Assembly (NCBI GenBank): GCA_900696645.1
Contig: CAADGV010000021.1
Location: forward strand, 62,001 to 126,000
Direction of reading: 5' to 3'
Length of the DNA stretch: 64,000 nt
From: an uncultured Chlorobiota bacterium
GTDB taxonomy: Bacteria; Bacteroidota; Ignavibacteria; UBA10030; UBA6906
The translations under genes and the position numbers were made by a program. Position 1 is the stretch's first letter. Each line of letters opens with the position of its first letter. Under the pieces are notes generated by a model, which saw only the letters and a program-made list of their open reading frames with translations, was not told the DNA's origin and made no database searches. Positions 25,327 through 34,003 of the stretch are shown in pieces.

Positions 25327-26232
25327 CTAAGGCCGGTGTCCCAACAAATAGGCAATGACTCCCTTCTGGATATGCAGCCGGTTTTCTGCCTGTTGAAGAA
25401 CGATAGAGTGCTTTCCATCAAGCACATCCCGCGTAATTTCCTCGCCGCGGTTGGCAGGCAACCGGTGCATCACAACACAATCGGGCTTTGCATTCTTCAA
25501 TAATTGCGCGTTCACTTGATGTTGCTTGAAAATAATCTGTCTTCGGCCGGAATCACGCGCCGTCGGCCACACGTCTGTGTAGATCACATCGGCATCCTTG
25601 ACCGCTTCGAATGGATCAGACACCAGCTGTATTTTGCTGACGCCGGATGCCTCTGCCTGCTCAAGAACACTCGGATGCGGCTCATATCCAGTTGGCGATG
25701 AAATCACCAGATGGATCGGGAGTTTTTCTGCGAGTTCGAGCAATGAGTTGACAATGTTATTTCCATCCCCAACAAAAACGAGTTTCGTCGATGCGGAACT
25801 CTTGCCGATCTCTTGAAGCGTGAAATAGTCGGCCAGCACCTGACAGGGGTGCACGAGATCGGTCATGGCATTAATGACTGGAACGGTGGCGCTTTCAGCA
25901 AGCTGGACTACAGTTTGATGCTTTGTTGTTCTGGCGATAATCAGCTCACTGTAGTGCGAGAGAACCGATGCCACATCGTGGACGGATTCACGGGTTGCAA
26001 TGCCGATGGTTTCCTGCTGCAAAAATACGGGATGGCCCCCGAGTTGCGCGATGCCGACTTCGAACGATACCCGTGTTCGCAGTGATTGTTTCTCGAAGAT
26101 AAGAGCGGCGCTTTTGTGCACCAATGGAGTAAAATTTTGCAGTTTGCCGCTTTTGATCTTGGTTGCCAGCAAGAACATGTCAGAGAGTTCCTGCGCATTC
26201 CACGAGGCAAATGAAACAAGGTCACGCTTCAT
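25327..26232 (-). CDS. argF: Ornithine carbamoyltransferase homologue with atypical substrate motifs
   Basis: The 301-residue protein is of the aspartate/ornithine carbamoyltransferase superfamily. The carbamoyl-phosphate site is intact: FEKQSLRTRVSFE (47-59) and DLVHPCQVLAD (125-135), and GDGNNIVNSL (155-164) follows. The usual ornithine-binding features are changed: the SMG loop after TDVW (expected DVWxSMG) reads DVWPTARDSG (220-229), and HCLP reads HRLP (256-259), losing the cysteine. So it may carry a different substrate, or be a variant that still makes citrulline for arginine synthesis. No other arg gene is nearby. The start has AAGGA upstream. Confidence 0.8.
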   Translation of the reverse strand: MKRDLVSFASWNAQELSDMFLLATKIKSGKLQNFTPLVHKSAALIFEKQSLRTRVSFEVGIAQLGGHPVFLQQETIGIATRESVHDVASVLSHYSELIIARTTKHQTVVQLAESATVPVINAMTDLVHPCQVLADYFTLQEIGKSSASTKLVFVGDGNNIVNSLLELAEKLPIHLVISSPTGYEPHPSVLEQAEASGVSKIQLVSDPFEAVKDADVIYTDVWPTARDSGRRQIIFKQHQVNAQLLKNAKPDCVVMHRLPANRGEEITRDVLDGKHSIVLQQAENRLHIQKGVIAYLLGHRP

Positions 26233-26363
26233 GCAGTATTCCTTTAGAAGAATGGTATTAGGTGGTTGAAATCTGTTGAAAGGTAGGGGATTACGCGCAG
26301 AATTCCAAAATCATTCCCGGCAGAGAATGAACATTGCTGTTGCAGGCGATTTCAGAAGGTGCA

Positions 26364-26717
26364 TTATACCCTGCTGGTCACGTGGAAGTAGTCGGGCCGA
26401 TGCACCGGGTGCAACAACCGCTGCTCACAAGAACTGCAGATACGTTGAGCAGGGTCGGCGTCCAGAACATCCTGACTGATGGACGACTTGCAACTGATGC
26501 AAATGCCATACGTTCCGTTCTCCAACCGGTCGAGGGCATGGCGCAACTCCTCGAGTTGCGCATTGCTCTTGAAAGCCAGCAATGCGTCGATTTCACGAAT
26601 GGAGAGATCGCCATTGAGGAATGACTCCCGAGGGTGGAAGATGGTTCCTTGTTCTTCCAGGGAATCAAACAACTTGGAAAGGATTGCCCGACGCATTACC
26701 CGTTTGCTCTTGTTCAT
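26364..26717 (-). CDS. DksA/TraR-family zinc-finger protein
   Basis: The 117-residue product has an N-terminal helical region and a four-cysteine zinc finger, CISCKSSI and CSSCEQ, with the spacing of DksA/TraR C4 fingers. It is shorter than DksA (about 150 residues), and I cannot place the acidic coiled-coil tip residues with confidence. These proteins bind the RNA polymerase secondary channel and adjust promoter response to ppGpp. I start at ATG 26717 with AAGGAGG upstream. It is divergent from the glutathione peroxidase gene. Confidence 0.82.
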   Translation of the reverse strand: MNKSKRVMRRAILSKLFDSLEEQGTIFHPRESFLNGDLSIREIDALLAFKSNAQLEELRHALDRLENGTYGICISCKSSISQDVLDADPAQRICSSCEQRLLHPVHRPDYFHVTSRV

Positions 26718-26965
26718 TGCCGCCTCCTTTTCTTCCAAATAGTTCTTAGAAGACCCCCCCGGATCCTCGCCTCAAAGAAGCACCGTGAAATGATATACAA
26801 AGATCGGACTTCACTCGTAAGGTACGAAAGATTTCAGGAAAGTCAAGAGCAATCGTGTGTGCCAATCGTTATTTTTTTGCATGCAGGAGATGGAACCTTC
26901 TCAAATGGAGGGAGGTTCTACTGCTGAAGCGATTTGCCGATTCCTATCCAGCCCAAGGTGTTCTT

Positions 26966-27550
26966 ATGGTTCGTATGAGAGAGTTGTTCCGTGCCTCACT
27001 CCGAAGTCTGTCGGTCACCCTCGTTATTATTACAATCCTGTCCATGAATTCATTTGCCGGCAACCCTAGTTCCGTTTATGACTTTTTGATGAAAGATATT
27101 AATGCTAAAGAGATTGATTTCTCAAGATACAAAGGTAAGGTTCTGCTTCTGGTCAACGTTGCATCTGAATGTGGTTACACACCGCAGTATAAAGAGCTTG
27201 AAGCGTTGCATCAGAAGTACAAAGATAAAGGATTGAAAATTCTGGGGTTCCCCGCAAACAGCTTCGGCGGGCAGGAGCCGGGCACTGATGAGGAGATCAA
27301 GGATTTCTGCGACCGGAACTATGGATTCACATTTGACTTGTTTTCCAAGATTTCAGTGAAAGGAAGTGATCAACACCCGCTCTTCAGGTTCATAAGCTCG
27401 GACACCACGGTTGGCGGAGACGTGAAGTGGAATTTCCAAAAGTACTTGGTCGACCGAAACGGGAATCTAACCCACAAATTTCTTTCCCGAGTGAAACCAC
27501 TGTCCGACGAGCTGGTTTCTGCAGTTGAGTCCCTGCTCAACGAGAAGTGA
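26966..27550 (+). CDS. Exported glutathione peroxidase-family thiol peroxidase
   Basis: The 194-residue product has an N-terminal hydrophobic segment (SLSVTLVIITILSMNSFA), so it is likely exported. The catalytic tetrad is present: C69 (NVASECGYTPQY), Q103 (NSFGGQEPG), W155 and N156 (VKWNFQKYLVD). It carries Cys, not selenocysteine, and a second Cys at 115 that could resolve it. Such enzymes reduce peroxides with thioredoxin-like donors. I start at ATG 26966; ATG 26975 is an alternative. A shared terminator with batE follows. Confidence 0.88.
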   Translation: MVRMRELFRASLRSLSVTLVIITILSMNSFAGNPSSVYDFLMKDINAKEIDFSRYKGKVLLLVNVASECGYTPQYKELEALHQKYKDKGLKILGFPANSFGGQEPGTDEEIKDFCDRNYGFTFDLFSKISVKGSDQHPLFRFISSDTTVGGDVKWNFQKYLVDRNGNLTHKFLSRVKPLSDELVSAVESLLNEK

Positions 27551-27576
27551 AGTTTGTCCTTCTGGTTCAAACCAAT

Positions 27577-27606
27577 GAAGCCCCCGCGCCAGACGACGAG
27601 GGCTTC
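27577..27606. terminator. Terminator between convergent gpx and batE
   Basis: GAAGCCC and GGGCTTC pair around a loop of about 16 bases, with a further CG/CG inner pair, 27 bp after the peroxidase stop. It lies 24 bp from the batE stop on the other strand and can serve both. Confidence 0.65.
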
Positions 27607-27629
27607 TTACTTCCGACAATTCGATGATT

Positions 27630-28388
27630 TTAGATGATCTCGGCAGCTTTTTGCTCAAGCCATCCAACCTTACCATCAGCAAGTCGGATTTTCAACCACT
27701 CATTCACTTTGTCTGTGATAAACACCTTCACTCCCTCATGAAGAACGAACGCATCCGAACTCTTCTCATCCGGCGAGTTCTTGACAGTCGTAATGCTTGC
27801 AGTCACGATTGCAGTGTCTGAACGTTGAACTGCGTTCAACTTCCCGATAAAAATCGTCGAGCTGAGAATGACGAGAACAAGGCTTGCCAAGCCTGCCACG
27901 AATCCAGCATTGCGAATCGAGAACGAGCGCGCAAGCAGTACAACCATAATTGAAGCCGTGAACAGCAGGAAAAACCCGTACACGATCCAGGTAATGCCGT
28001 TCAGCGAAAATGCATCCTTGACGGCATCCCACCAATCCCAAATGAACAAGCGGGGGGCCGCGTCAACCTTGTTCACAATCATCAAATTTGCCAACTGCAG
28101 GTTGTGCAGCAAGTCGTCGTCATTCGGCGTCAGTTTCAGTGCCCGCTCATAGTTCAAAATAGCCTTGCCAACGTTGCCGGATTTGTAGTACGCGTTTCCG
28201 AGATTGTAGTAGATGGTGGCGTCCGCTACTCCGCTTTCGCGAATGAGTTCGTAGCGCGCAGCGGCCTCGGCGAAGTTTCCCTGTTGGTATGCCCGGTTGG
28301 CTTCGTCGAACAGTTGCTCCGGCGTTTGCTGTGCTGCTAACACGATCGGGAACAGAAGCATGAGTATTGTGAACCGGAATTTTGTCAT
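27630..28388 (-). CDS. batE: BatE: TPR and SH3-type membrane protein
   Basis: The 252-residue protein ends the Bat operon. A signal peptide (FTILMLLFPIVLAAQ) is followed by TPR repeats (QLFDEANRAYQQGNF, YYNLGNAYYKSGNVGKA, about 25-100), two membrane helices (ITWIVYGFFLLFTASIMVVLL and FVAGLASLVLVILSSTIFIG), and a C-terminal SH3-like domain (VKVFITDKVNEWLKIRLADGK). Its start overlaps the batD stop by four bases (ATGA). Bat proteins form a periplasmic complex linked to aerotolerance and stress in Bacteroidota. Confidence 0.85.
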   Translation of the reverse strand: MTKFRFTILMLLFPIVLAAQQTPEQLFDEANRAYQQGNFAEAAARYELIRESGVADATIYYNLGNAYYKSGNVGKAILNYERALKLTPNDDDLLHNLQLANLMIVNKVDAAPRLFIWDWWDAVKDAFSLNGITWIVYGFFLLFTASIMVVLLARSFSIRNAGFVAGLASLVLVILSSTIFIGKLNAVQRSDTAIVTASITTVKNSPDEKSSDAFVLHEGVKVFITDKVNEWLKIRLADGKVGWLEQKAAEII

Positions 28389-30247
28389 GACCTGAGCGTT
28401 CGTTCAATGTCAACAATGATCTTGCTGGCGCTGTCATACGTGCGGCGGATCATTTCATCAGACAAACTTGTCGGGGCAAAGCGGGCCATCTCGCACGATT
28501 CAAGCAACGATCGGAGGGAGGTCGATATTTCTCCATTGACCGATCGCTTTTCAAGTTCTGTCACCGCCCCGTCAATTGATAAATCCGCTTGCTGGATATT
28601 CAGTTTGTCTCCCAAATACTTCCAGATAGAGCGGGCAACCTCGGAATAGAACTGGAGTTTCTTCTCTGAAGAAGATGCCTTGCCGGCCGAAATCTCTTTC
28701 AGGATAACCTCGGCATTCTTCAGCCCTTTGCGGGCCACTTTGATTGCCTGCTTGTTGCGGTAGCCTGCCATATCGCTCATCACAGCCTGCCGTTGCCGGG
28801 TGTAGGCGAACACACCGGCGAGTCCCGCCAGCGGAAGAAGCATCAACGCAATAAATGTTCCGCTGGTGTGCAAGTACTCTCCCTGTTTTGTAAAGGAGGG
28901 GCGAGACACTTTGATGAAGCGGATATCCTCGCTGAGTAATTGTACATCCTCGCGGCGTCCTGTTGAAACAAACGGCGCAGGAGAGGCGGTACCCTTCTCG
29001 ACATTCAATTCAATTTCGGAAGACTTGAGAGTGACATACTCCCTCTTTCCCACGTCGAAATAGCTGAACTCCACCGGCTTGATTATCTTCCTGCCGGGAT
29101 AGCGCGGAACCAGTATGTACTCGAATGTTTTTGATCCGGAAATTTTCGCCTCGCGACGATTAACATTGTCGGAAACCTTCGGCGTGTACTGCTCAAAGTC
29201 GGCGGGAAAATCCACCGTCGGGGACTCCAGCACCTTAATATTGCCTGTTCCGTTGATCGTTACCTTCAGGCTCAGGGGCTCATTCGTTGCCGCCTCCTGC
29301 TTGTCGAGCTTTGCGTTCATCGTGAATTTACCGACTGCGCCTTTGAAACTCGCCGGCGCTCCCGGGGGCAGCGGATCAACTTTGATTCGAACAGGCTCGC
29401 CCTTCACGACATGCTCAATCTGCCTTCCAAACGGATCATTGAAGAACGAATCGAACGGATCCCATGAACGTCTGTCGCGTACAGTGACAATGGTAGTGAT
29501 TTCCATCGGGCCGATTTCAAGTGTGCCGGACTGCGTCGGGAACAGAGCCGTTCTTTTGATAACACCCACCTGATACTGAATGCCATTTACTGTTTCGGTT
29601 GTCAACTGAATCTGCTTCGGCATATCTGCATCCTCGCTCCAGAAGCCCGTCATTGTCGGTGCTTTGGTCAGATTGTAGTTCTGAACGGGAACGCGCGTGT
29701 ACAACTTATATACGAGGTTAACCTGTTCCCCCTGCAATACGCGCGTACGATCGAGAGAAGCTTTTAAGAAGATGTTCTGTGATAGCTGCGAGTCAATGTC
29801 ACCCGATGCTCCTTGTTGAGCCTTCGGTTGCGTTTGTTGCCGGGGTGTGCCTTTGACGACTTCGATGGTGAAGCTGTTTGAGGAGTATGTTTTGTTGCCG
29901 ACTTCTATGCTTGCGGCTCCGATTGTGAATGTTCCCGCATCCTTCGGTTGCAGCACATAGCTGTACGTTGCGGATGTAGAAACCGCCCCGTTGATAATTT
30001 GCATGCTGGTGGAGGTACTCGGTCCTGCCATAATGTGAAAACGATCCAGATTCGGCAGCTTGATGTTCTTGCCCCCGCCCATTCCCGCGTTGCGAAGAAC
30101 GAACGAAAGCGTGAATTGGTCGCCAACAGCAACCGGATTCTTGTCCACACTTGCCTCGAACGTCGGGTCCTGTGCATAAGCGCGAGGAACCAGAACCACA
30201 GCGCTGAAGAAAAACAGGACAAATGAAATCAACCTAACCATCGACAT
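28385..30247 (-). CDS. batD: BatD family protein
   Basis: The 620-residue product has a signal peptide (LISFVLFFFSAVVLVPRAYA) and Ig-like periplasmic domains, starting with PTFEASVDKNPVAVGDQFTLSF, and a second region with EQVNLVYKLYTRVPVQNY. A membrane helix (FIALMLLPLAGLAGVFAY, about 485-505) and a cytoplasmic helical tail of about 100 residues follow. I start at ATG 30247, just after the batC stop, with AAGGA upstream; ATG 30241 is also in frame. Length and layout fit BatD. It is coupled to batE by an ATGA overlap. Confidence 0.88.
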   Translation of the reverse strand: MSMVRLISFVLFFFSAVVLVPRAYAQDPTFEASVDKNPVAVGDQFTLSFVLRNAGMGGGKNIKLPNLDRFHIMAGPSTSTSMQIINGAVSTSATYSYVLQPKDAGTFTIGAASIEVGNKTYSSNSFTIEVVKGTPRQQTQPKAQQGASGDIDSQLSQNIFLKASLDRTRVLQGEQVNLVYKLYTRVPVQNYNLTKAPTMTGFWSEDADMPKQIQLTTETVNGIQYQVGVIKRTALFPTQSGTLEIGPMEITTIVTVRDRRSWDPFDSFFNDPFGRQIEHVVKGEPVRIKVDPLPPGAPASFKGAVGKFTMNAKLDKQEAATNEPLSLKVTINGTGNIKVLESPTVDFPADFEQYTPKVSDNVNRREAKISGSKTFEYILVPRYPGRKIIKPVEFSYFDVGKREYVTLKSSEIELNVEKGTASPAPFVSTGRREDVQLLSEDIRFIKVSRPSFTKQGEYLHTSGTFIALMLLPLAGLAGVFAYTRQRQAVMSDMAGYRNKQAIKVARKGLKNAEVILKEISAGKASSSEKKLQFYSEVARSIWKYLGDKLNIQQADLSIDGAVTELEKRSVNGEISTSLRSLLESCEMARFAPTSLSDEMIRRTYDSASKIIVDIERTLRS

Positions 30248-30248
30248 G

Positions 30249-30998
30249 CTACCAGTCCTTCTCCGTCTTAGGCCGGCTCGCGGCGCGCGGACGCAATTTC
30301 TTCTGCACTTCTTTCTCATTGTTTTTCAGAACTTCCAGAATTCGTTCGGCATCAGCCTTTGACATCTGCCGCTCCTGTTGTTGAGGCTGCTGCTGTTGCC
30401 GGTTTTGCTGCTGTTGATCCTGATTGTCTTGATTCTGCCGGTCTTGGTCCTTCTTATCCTGTTCTTGCTTGTCCTGATCCTGGTTCTGTTGTTCCTGCTT
30501 GTTCTGATCTTGCTTGTCTTTGTTCTTGTCCTGATTCTTGTCGTTCTTTTGATTCTGTTGTTGCTGCTGTTGATCGCGAAGCTTGTTCAGGGAATATGAT
30601 AGATTGTACTTCGCATCAAAATCTGTCGGATTGAGCTTGAGAGATTCTGTGAATGCCTTTACGGCCTCTTGGTATTTCTCGGATTTCACATACGCGTCGC
30701 CGAGATTGTAGTACGCTTTTGCTTTGGCGGATATTGTCTCACTCTTCTGAATAGCATCTTCGAATGACTTGATTGACTCGTCATACTTGTCCTGCTTGTA
30801 CAACGAGTTGCCGAGATTGAAGTGGCCGGGAACCGTGGTGATATCCTTCTCCAACGCCTTTCTGTAATCCACTTCGGCATCGGCAAAGTTCTTGCCGGCG
30901 TACTTGTCGTTGCCGCCATTGACGAGCGAGCGCACGGACTGCGCATCCGCAGAAAACGTACCAACGAGGAAACAGCACACAAGCAACACGTAGTTCAT
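30249..30998 (-). CDS. batC: BatC: TPR protein with Gln/Lys/Asp-rich tail
   Basis: The 249-residue product has a signal peptide (NYVLLVCCFLVGTFSADA), three TPR repeats (about 30-135, VPGHFNLGNSLYKQDKYDES, AKAYYNLGDAYVKSEKYQEA), then a long low-complexity tail of Gln, Lys, Asp and Asn (about 140-215) before a short charged C-terminus. I chose ATG 30998 because GGAGG lies seven bases before it; ATG 31004, overlapping the batB stop (ATGA), is possible. TPR plus Q-rich tail matches the BatC pattern. It likely scaffolds the Bat complex. Confidence 0.85.
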   Translation of the reverse strand: MNYVLLVCCFLVGTFSADAQSVRSLVNGGNDKYAGKNFADAEVDYRKALEKDITTVPGHFNLGNSLYKQDKYDESIKSFEDAIQKSETISAKAKAYYNLGDAYVKSEKYQEAVKAFTESLKLNPTDFDAKYNLSYSLNKLRDQQQQQQNQKNDKNQDKNKDKQDQNKQEQQNQDQDKQEQDKKDQDRQNQDNQDQQQQNRQQQQPQQQERQMSKADAERILEVLKNNEKEVQKKLRPRAASRPKTEKDW

Positions 30999-31000
30999 AC

Positions 31001-32047
31001 TCATACCTCCACATCATGTTTCAAGGGATTCCATCGGGCAAGCCACGCAATCTTCCGTTCTGAGAGTAACAACTCAGCGAGCAGGAGAAGAATTCCCGCG
31101 GCAAGAAAGAACTGGAACCGCGATTCAAAGTCGGTAAACTGCTTTGTGCCGAATTCATGCTTCTGCAAGGCATTGATGGCTTTGTAGATTTCGTTCAACT
31201 CATCCTGTGTGTTGGTGCCGCGATAGTACGATCCTTTGCCGATGGCTGCAATGCTCTCCAACGAAGCCTCGTCAAGCTTCGTCATTACGATATTGCCCTG
31301 CCTGTCGCGTTTGAAGTCAACCTGCTGGCCCGACGGATTATAGATGGGGATCGGTGTTCCGCCCGGTGACCCGAGCCCGACAGTATAGAGAAGAATTCCC
31401 TTCTTTGCCGCCTCTTCCGCCGACGGGAATGCGTCTCCTTCGGTATTCTCCCCGTCTGTTATAATGACGATCACCTTCGTTGTCGGTTCATCGAAGTCGA
31501 ACGACTCGACCGCCCGCTGAATTGCCGCGCCAATGGAGGTACCCGGTATGGGCACGGCATCCACATCAACAACATCAAGAAAGAGTTTCGCACCGCTGTA
31601 GTCTGTTGTTAGCGGAAACTGTGTATATGCCTCGCCTGCAAAAACCACAAGCCCGATACGGTCACCGCCGAGCCTGTCAATGAGGTTGCGGATTTCGAGT
31701 TTTGCCTTCTCGAGACGATTCGGTTTGATATCCTCGGCTTTCATGCTCAGCGATACATCGAGCGCAATAAAGATATCAACACCCTCCTGTTTTACCTCCT
31801 GCAGCCGCGTTCCGATTTGAGGATTGGCCAATCCCACGACAAGAGTTGCAAACGCGACAACGAAGAGGAGAAGCTTTGCGAAGCGTTTCTTCCCGCTTGC
31901 CGATTCAGACAGCCGCCGAAGAATCGCAATGTCTCCAAACCGACGAAGCCTCTCTTTCCGAAGGCGAGCGGCATACCAGTATCCAATCAGAAATACGGGA
32001 ATCGCAAACAGCAGTTGCAGGTGTTCAGGATGTGCAAAACGAATCAT
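31001..32047 (-). CDS. batB: BatB: membrane-anchored von Willebrand factor A protein
   Basis: The 348-residue protein has two N-terminal membrane segments (about 10-26 and 56-74), a periplasmic VWA domain (about 90-285) with the MIDAS motif DVSLSM (97-102), and a C-terminal membrane helix (FQFFLAAGILLLLAELLL). MIDAS proteins bind partner ligands through a metal ion. It follows batA by two bases and precedes batC, with its stop overlapping batC's possible first ATG. The order batA-batB is the standard one. Confidence 0.9.
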   Translation of the reverse strand: MIRFAHPEHLQLLFAIPVFLIGYWYAARLRKERLRRFGDIAILRRLSESASGKKRFAKLLLFVVAFATLVVGLANPQIGTRLQEVKQEGVDIFIALDVSLSMKAEDIKPNRLEKAKLEIRNLIDRLGGDRIGLVVFAGEAYTQFPLTTDYSGAKLFLDVVDVDAVPIPGTSIGAAIQRAVESFDFDEPTTKVIVIITDGENTEGDAFPSAEEAAKKGILLYTVGLGSPGGTPIPIYNPSGQQVDFKRDRQGNIVMTKLDEASLESIAAIGKGSYYRGTNTQDELNEIYKAINALQKHEFGTKQFTDFESRFQFFLAAGILLLLAELLLSERKIAWLARWNPLKHDVEV

Positions 32048-32049
32048 CG

Positions 32050-33051
32050 CTACGGCAGCTTTCGCAAATACGTAAGACCCAGTCCCATTTCCATCACCAT
32101 CGCAAACAGCCCGATCCAGACCCAGCCGTAGAACAGCTCTGTGTAGGAACGGTACGAACGGACTTCGATGCGGGTTTTCTCCATCTCATCAATTTCCTGA
32201 TAGATTTTCTTCAGCGAGCGGTTGTCGGTTGCGCGGAAATATTTCCCGCCCGTCATTTCGGCAATCGCCGTGAGTGTTTTATCGTCCACATCCACAGGCA
32301 TGTTTTGATAGCGCGTGCCGAACGGTGTTTGCACAGGGAACGGCGCCTGTCCGGCATTAGTTCCGACGCCGATGGTGTACATTCTGATGCCGAACGTTTG
32401 CGCAATCTGCGTTGCGGTAACCGGATCGATTTCGCCGCGATTGTTGATGCCGTCGGTGAGAAGGATAATCACTTTGCTGGCGGACTTGCTCTCCTTCAAG
32501 CGGTTGACGCCTTGCGCAATTGCCATTCCGATTGCCGTTCCGTCTTCGATCACGCCCTGCTTCACTGTCCGGAGCTGATTCTTCAGAACGCGATAGTCAA
32601 GCGTTAACGGACATTGGGTGAAACTTTCTCCTGCGAAAATCACAAGCCCAATCCGGTCATTTGTGCGTCCATCAATAAAGTCCATCATGACTTGCCGTGC
32701 GGCTTCGATCCGGTTCGGCCGTAAATCCTCTGCGAGCATGCTGCCGGAGATATCGAACAGCAATACGATGTCAATTCCTTCCGTGTACACATTCTCGCCG
32801 CTCGACGTTGTCCGGGGACGCGCAACACCGACAATGAGCATCGTGATGACAAGCATACGAAGAATAAAGGGAAGATGGCGCAGCCGCTCTTTCATTGTCG
32901 GCCTGATATCGGCAAACGGCCTGAGACTTGAGTACTGAAGGTCGCTTGTGTGTTGATTGTTTCGCAGGATGTACCACGCCACCAGAAACGGAATAATTGC
33001 AAGGGCGTAGAGATACTGGGGATTGGCGAACGTGATGTTCGGATCAAACAT
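32050..33051 (-). CDS. batA: BatA: membrane-anchored von Willebrand factor A protein
   Basis: The 333-residue protein is a paralogue of BatB. ATG 33051 is chosen because AGGAGG lies six bases upstream. Membrane segments are near residues 13-29 and 61-78, the VWA domain follows with MIDAS DISGSM (100-105) and ILLTDGINNRGE, and a last helix (FYGWVWIGLFAMVMEMGLG) is near the C-terminus. It overlaps the preceding DUF4381-like gene by eight bases. Confidence 0.9.
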   Translation of the reverse strand: MFDPNITFANPQYLYALAIIPFLVAWYILRNNQHTSDLQYSSLRPFADIRPTMKERLRHLPFILRMLVITMLIVGVARPRTTSSGENVYTEGIDIVLLFDISGSMLAEDLRPNRIEAARQVMMDFIDGRTNDRIGLVIFAGESFTQCPLTLDYRVLKNQLRTVKQGVIEDGTAIGMAIAQGVNRLKESKSASKVIILLTDGINNRGEIDPVTATQIAQTFGIRMYTIGVGTNAGQAPFPVQTPFGTRYQNMPVDVDDKTLTAIAEMTGGKYFRATDNRSLKKIYQEIDEMEKTRIEVRSYRSYTELFYGWVWIGLFAMVMEMGLGLTYLRKLP

Positions 33052-34003
33052 GCGCCGCCTCCTGCAATTCCTGTTTCTTCTCGTCAGGTTGTTCGACAAC
33101 CTTCGTTCTATCAATAATCTCAAATGCGAGCGAAAGCATTTCCTCATGCTCGGGAATTGCCGGCTGGTATTTGGCGAACTTCACAAGATCCGCGCGACGC
33201 AGCATTCTATCCGCCTGCTCCAAAACAGGATGCGCAACAGAAAAGCGGCGCAGGCTGTCCATCGTTTCATCCGTTGTTTGCTCAAGCGACATGAACCCGA
33301 ACCGGTGTTCGAAATACCGGCGCATCACTTCAGTCACTTCAGAATAGAACGGCTTGATAAGTCCCTGTTGCCAGAGCCTCTTTTCCTTCAGTGCAGCAAG
33401 CTCTTCCAATGCCTGCACGTGAGCTAATTTGGGCGGCGGTATGTATTCTTCCTCAACACTCTGGTCTTTCTTCCGCTTTCTGTATTGATAGATTGAATAG
33501 ACAAGCAACATCAACCCGACAACGGTACCGGCGATGAGGGAAATTTCCGCCAGCGTGATAGGGATAGACAGCGGCGGTTTCAAATCCTTGATGTCTTGCA
33601 ATGTGTCAACTTCGACAAGATGGATCTTGAAGATGAGGGGATTTGTAGCGACGAGTTGGGTTGACGAATCGTGCGGAATTGTGAAAGCAAATTGCAAAGG
33701 CGGGAGAATTGCTGTTCCGGAATCGTACGCGGCAACGGTGAACGTTGTGCGCGAAACAGTCGAGGAAGACTTACTCACGTTGCTGCGTCCGAGAATATGA
33801 AATACGCCCAACGTGTCACCAACGAGAGATGTAAACGACTCTTTGCCCTGATGAGTAATCTCGACATGAACGGTAATCGGGTCACCGATCAGGAAAGATG
33901 TCGAGTCCGCCCACGCTCGCGCAGCCGGTGTTTGCGCGTGCAGTAGTCGGGACAAGCAAACAATCACAATTGTTGAAAGAACGAGAACAGCCCGCTTCCA
34001 CAT
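33044..34003 (-). CDS. DUF4381-like membrane protein of the Bat operon
   Basis: The 319-residue product has a signal segment (RAVLVLSTIVIVCLSRLLHA), a periplasmic beta-rich domain (about 28-140), one membrane helix (ISLIAGTVVGLMLLVYSIYQY, about 155-175), and a cytoplasmic helical domain with EVTEVMRRYFEHRFGF, typical of DUF4381-type proteins between DUF58 and batA. The start ATG 34003 overlaps the DUF58 stop (TGATG). Its role is unknown; operon position suggests it is part of the same complex. Confidence 0.75.
   Translation of the reverse strand: MWKRAVLVLSTIVIVCLSRLLHAQTPAARAWADSTSFLIGDPITVHVEITHQGKESFTSLVGDTLGVFHILGRSNVSKSSSTVSRTTFTVAAYDSGTAILPPLQFAFTIPHDSSTQLVATNPLIFKIHLVEVDTLQDIKDLKPPLSIPITLAEISLIAGTVVGLMLLVYSIYQYRKRKKDQSVEEEYIPPPKLAHVQALEELAALKEKRLWQQGLIKPFYSEVTEVMRRYFEHRFGFMSLEQTTDETMDSLRRFSVAHPVLEQADRMLRRADLVKFAKYQPAIPEHEEMLSLAFEIIDRTKVVEQPDEKKQELQEAAHV

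Noticed and set aside
25197-25427. 76-residue minus-strand frame after the carbamoyltransferase
   Set aside because: It overlaps the end of that gene and the hairpin that probably terminates it, with no start signal.
30378-30599. Plus-strand open frame of almost pure Leu, Val and Ile
   Set aside because: It is the antisense image of the Gln/Lys/Asp-rich codons of batC; it has no ribosome binding site and the real gene is clear.
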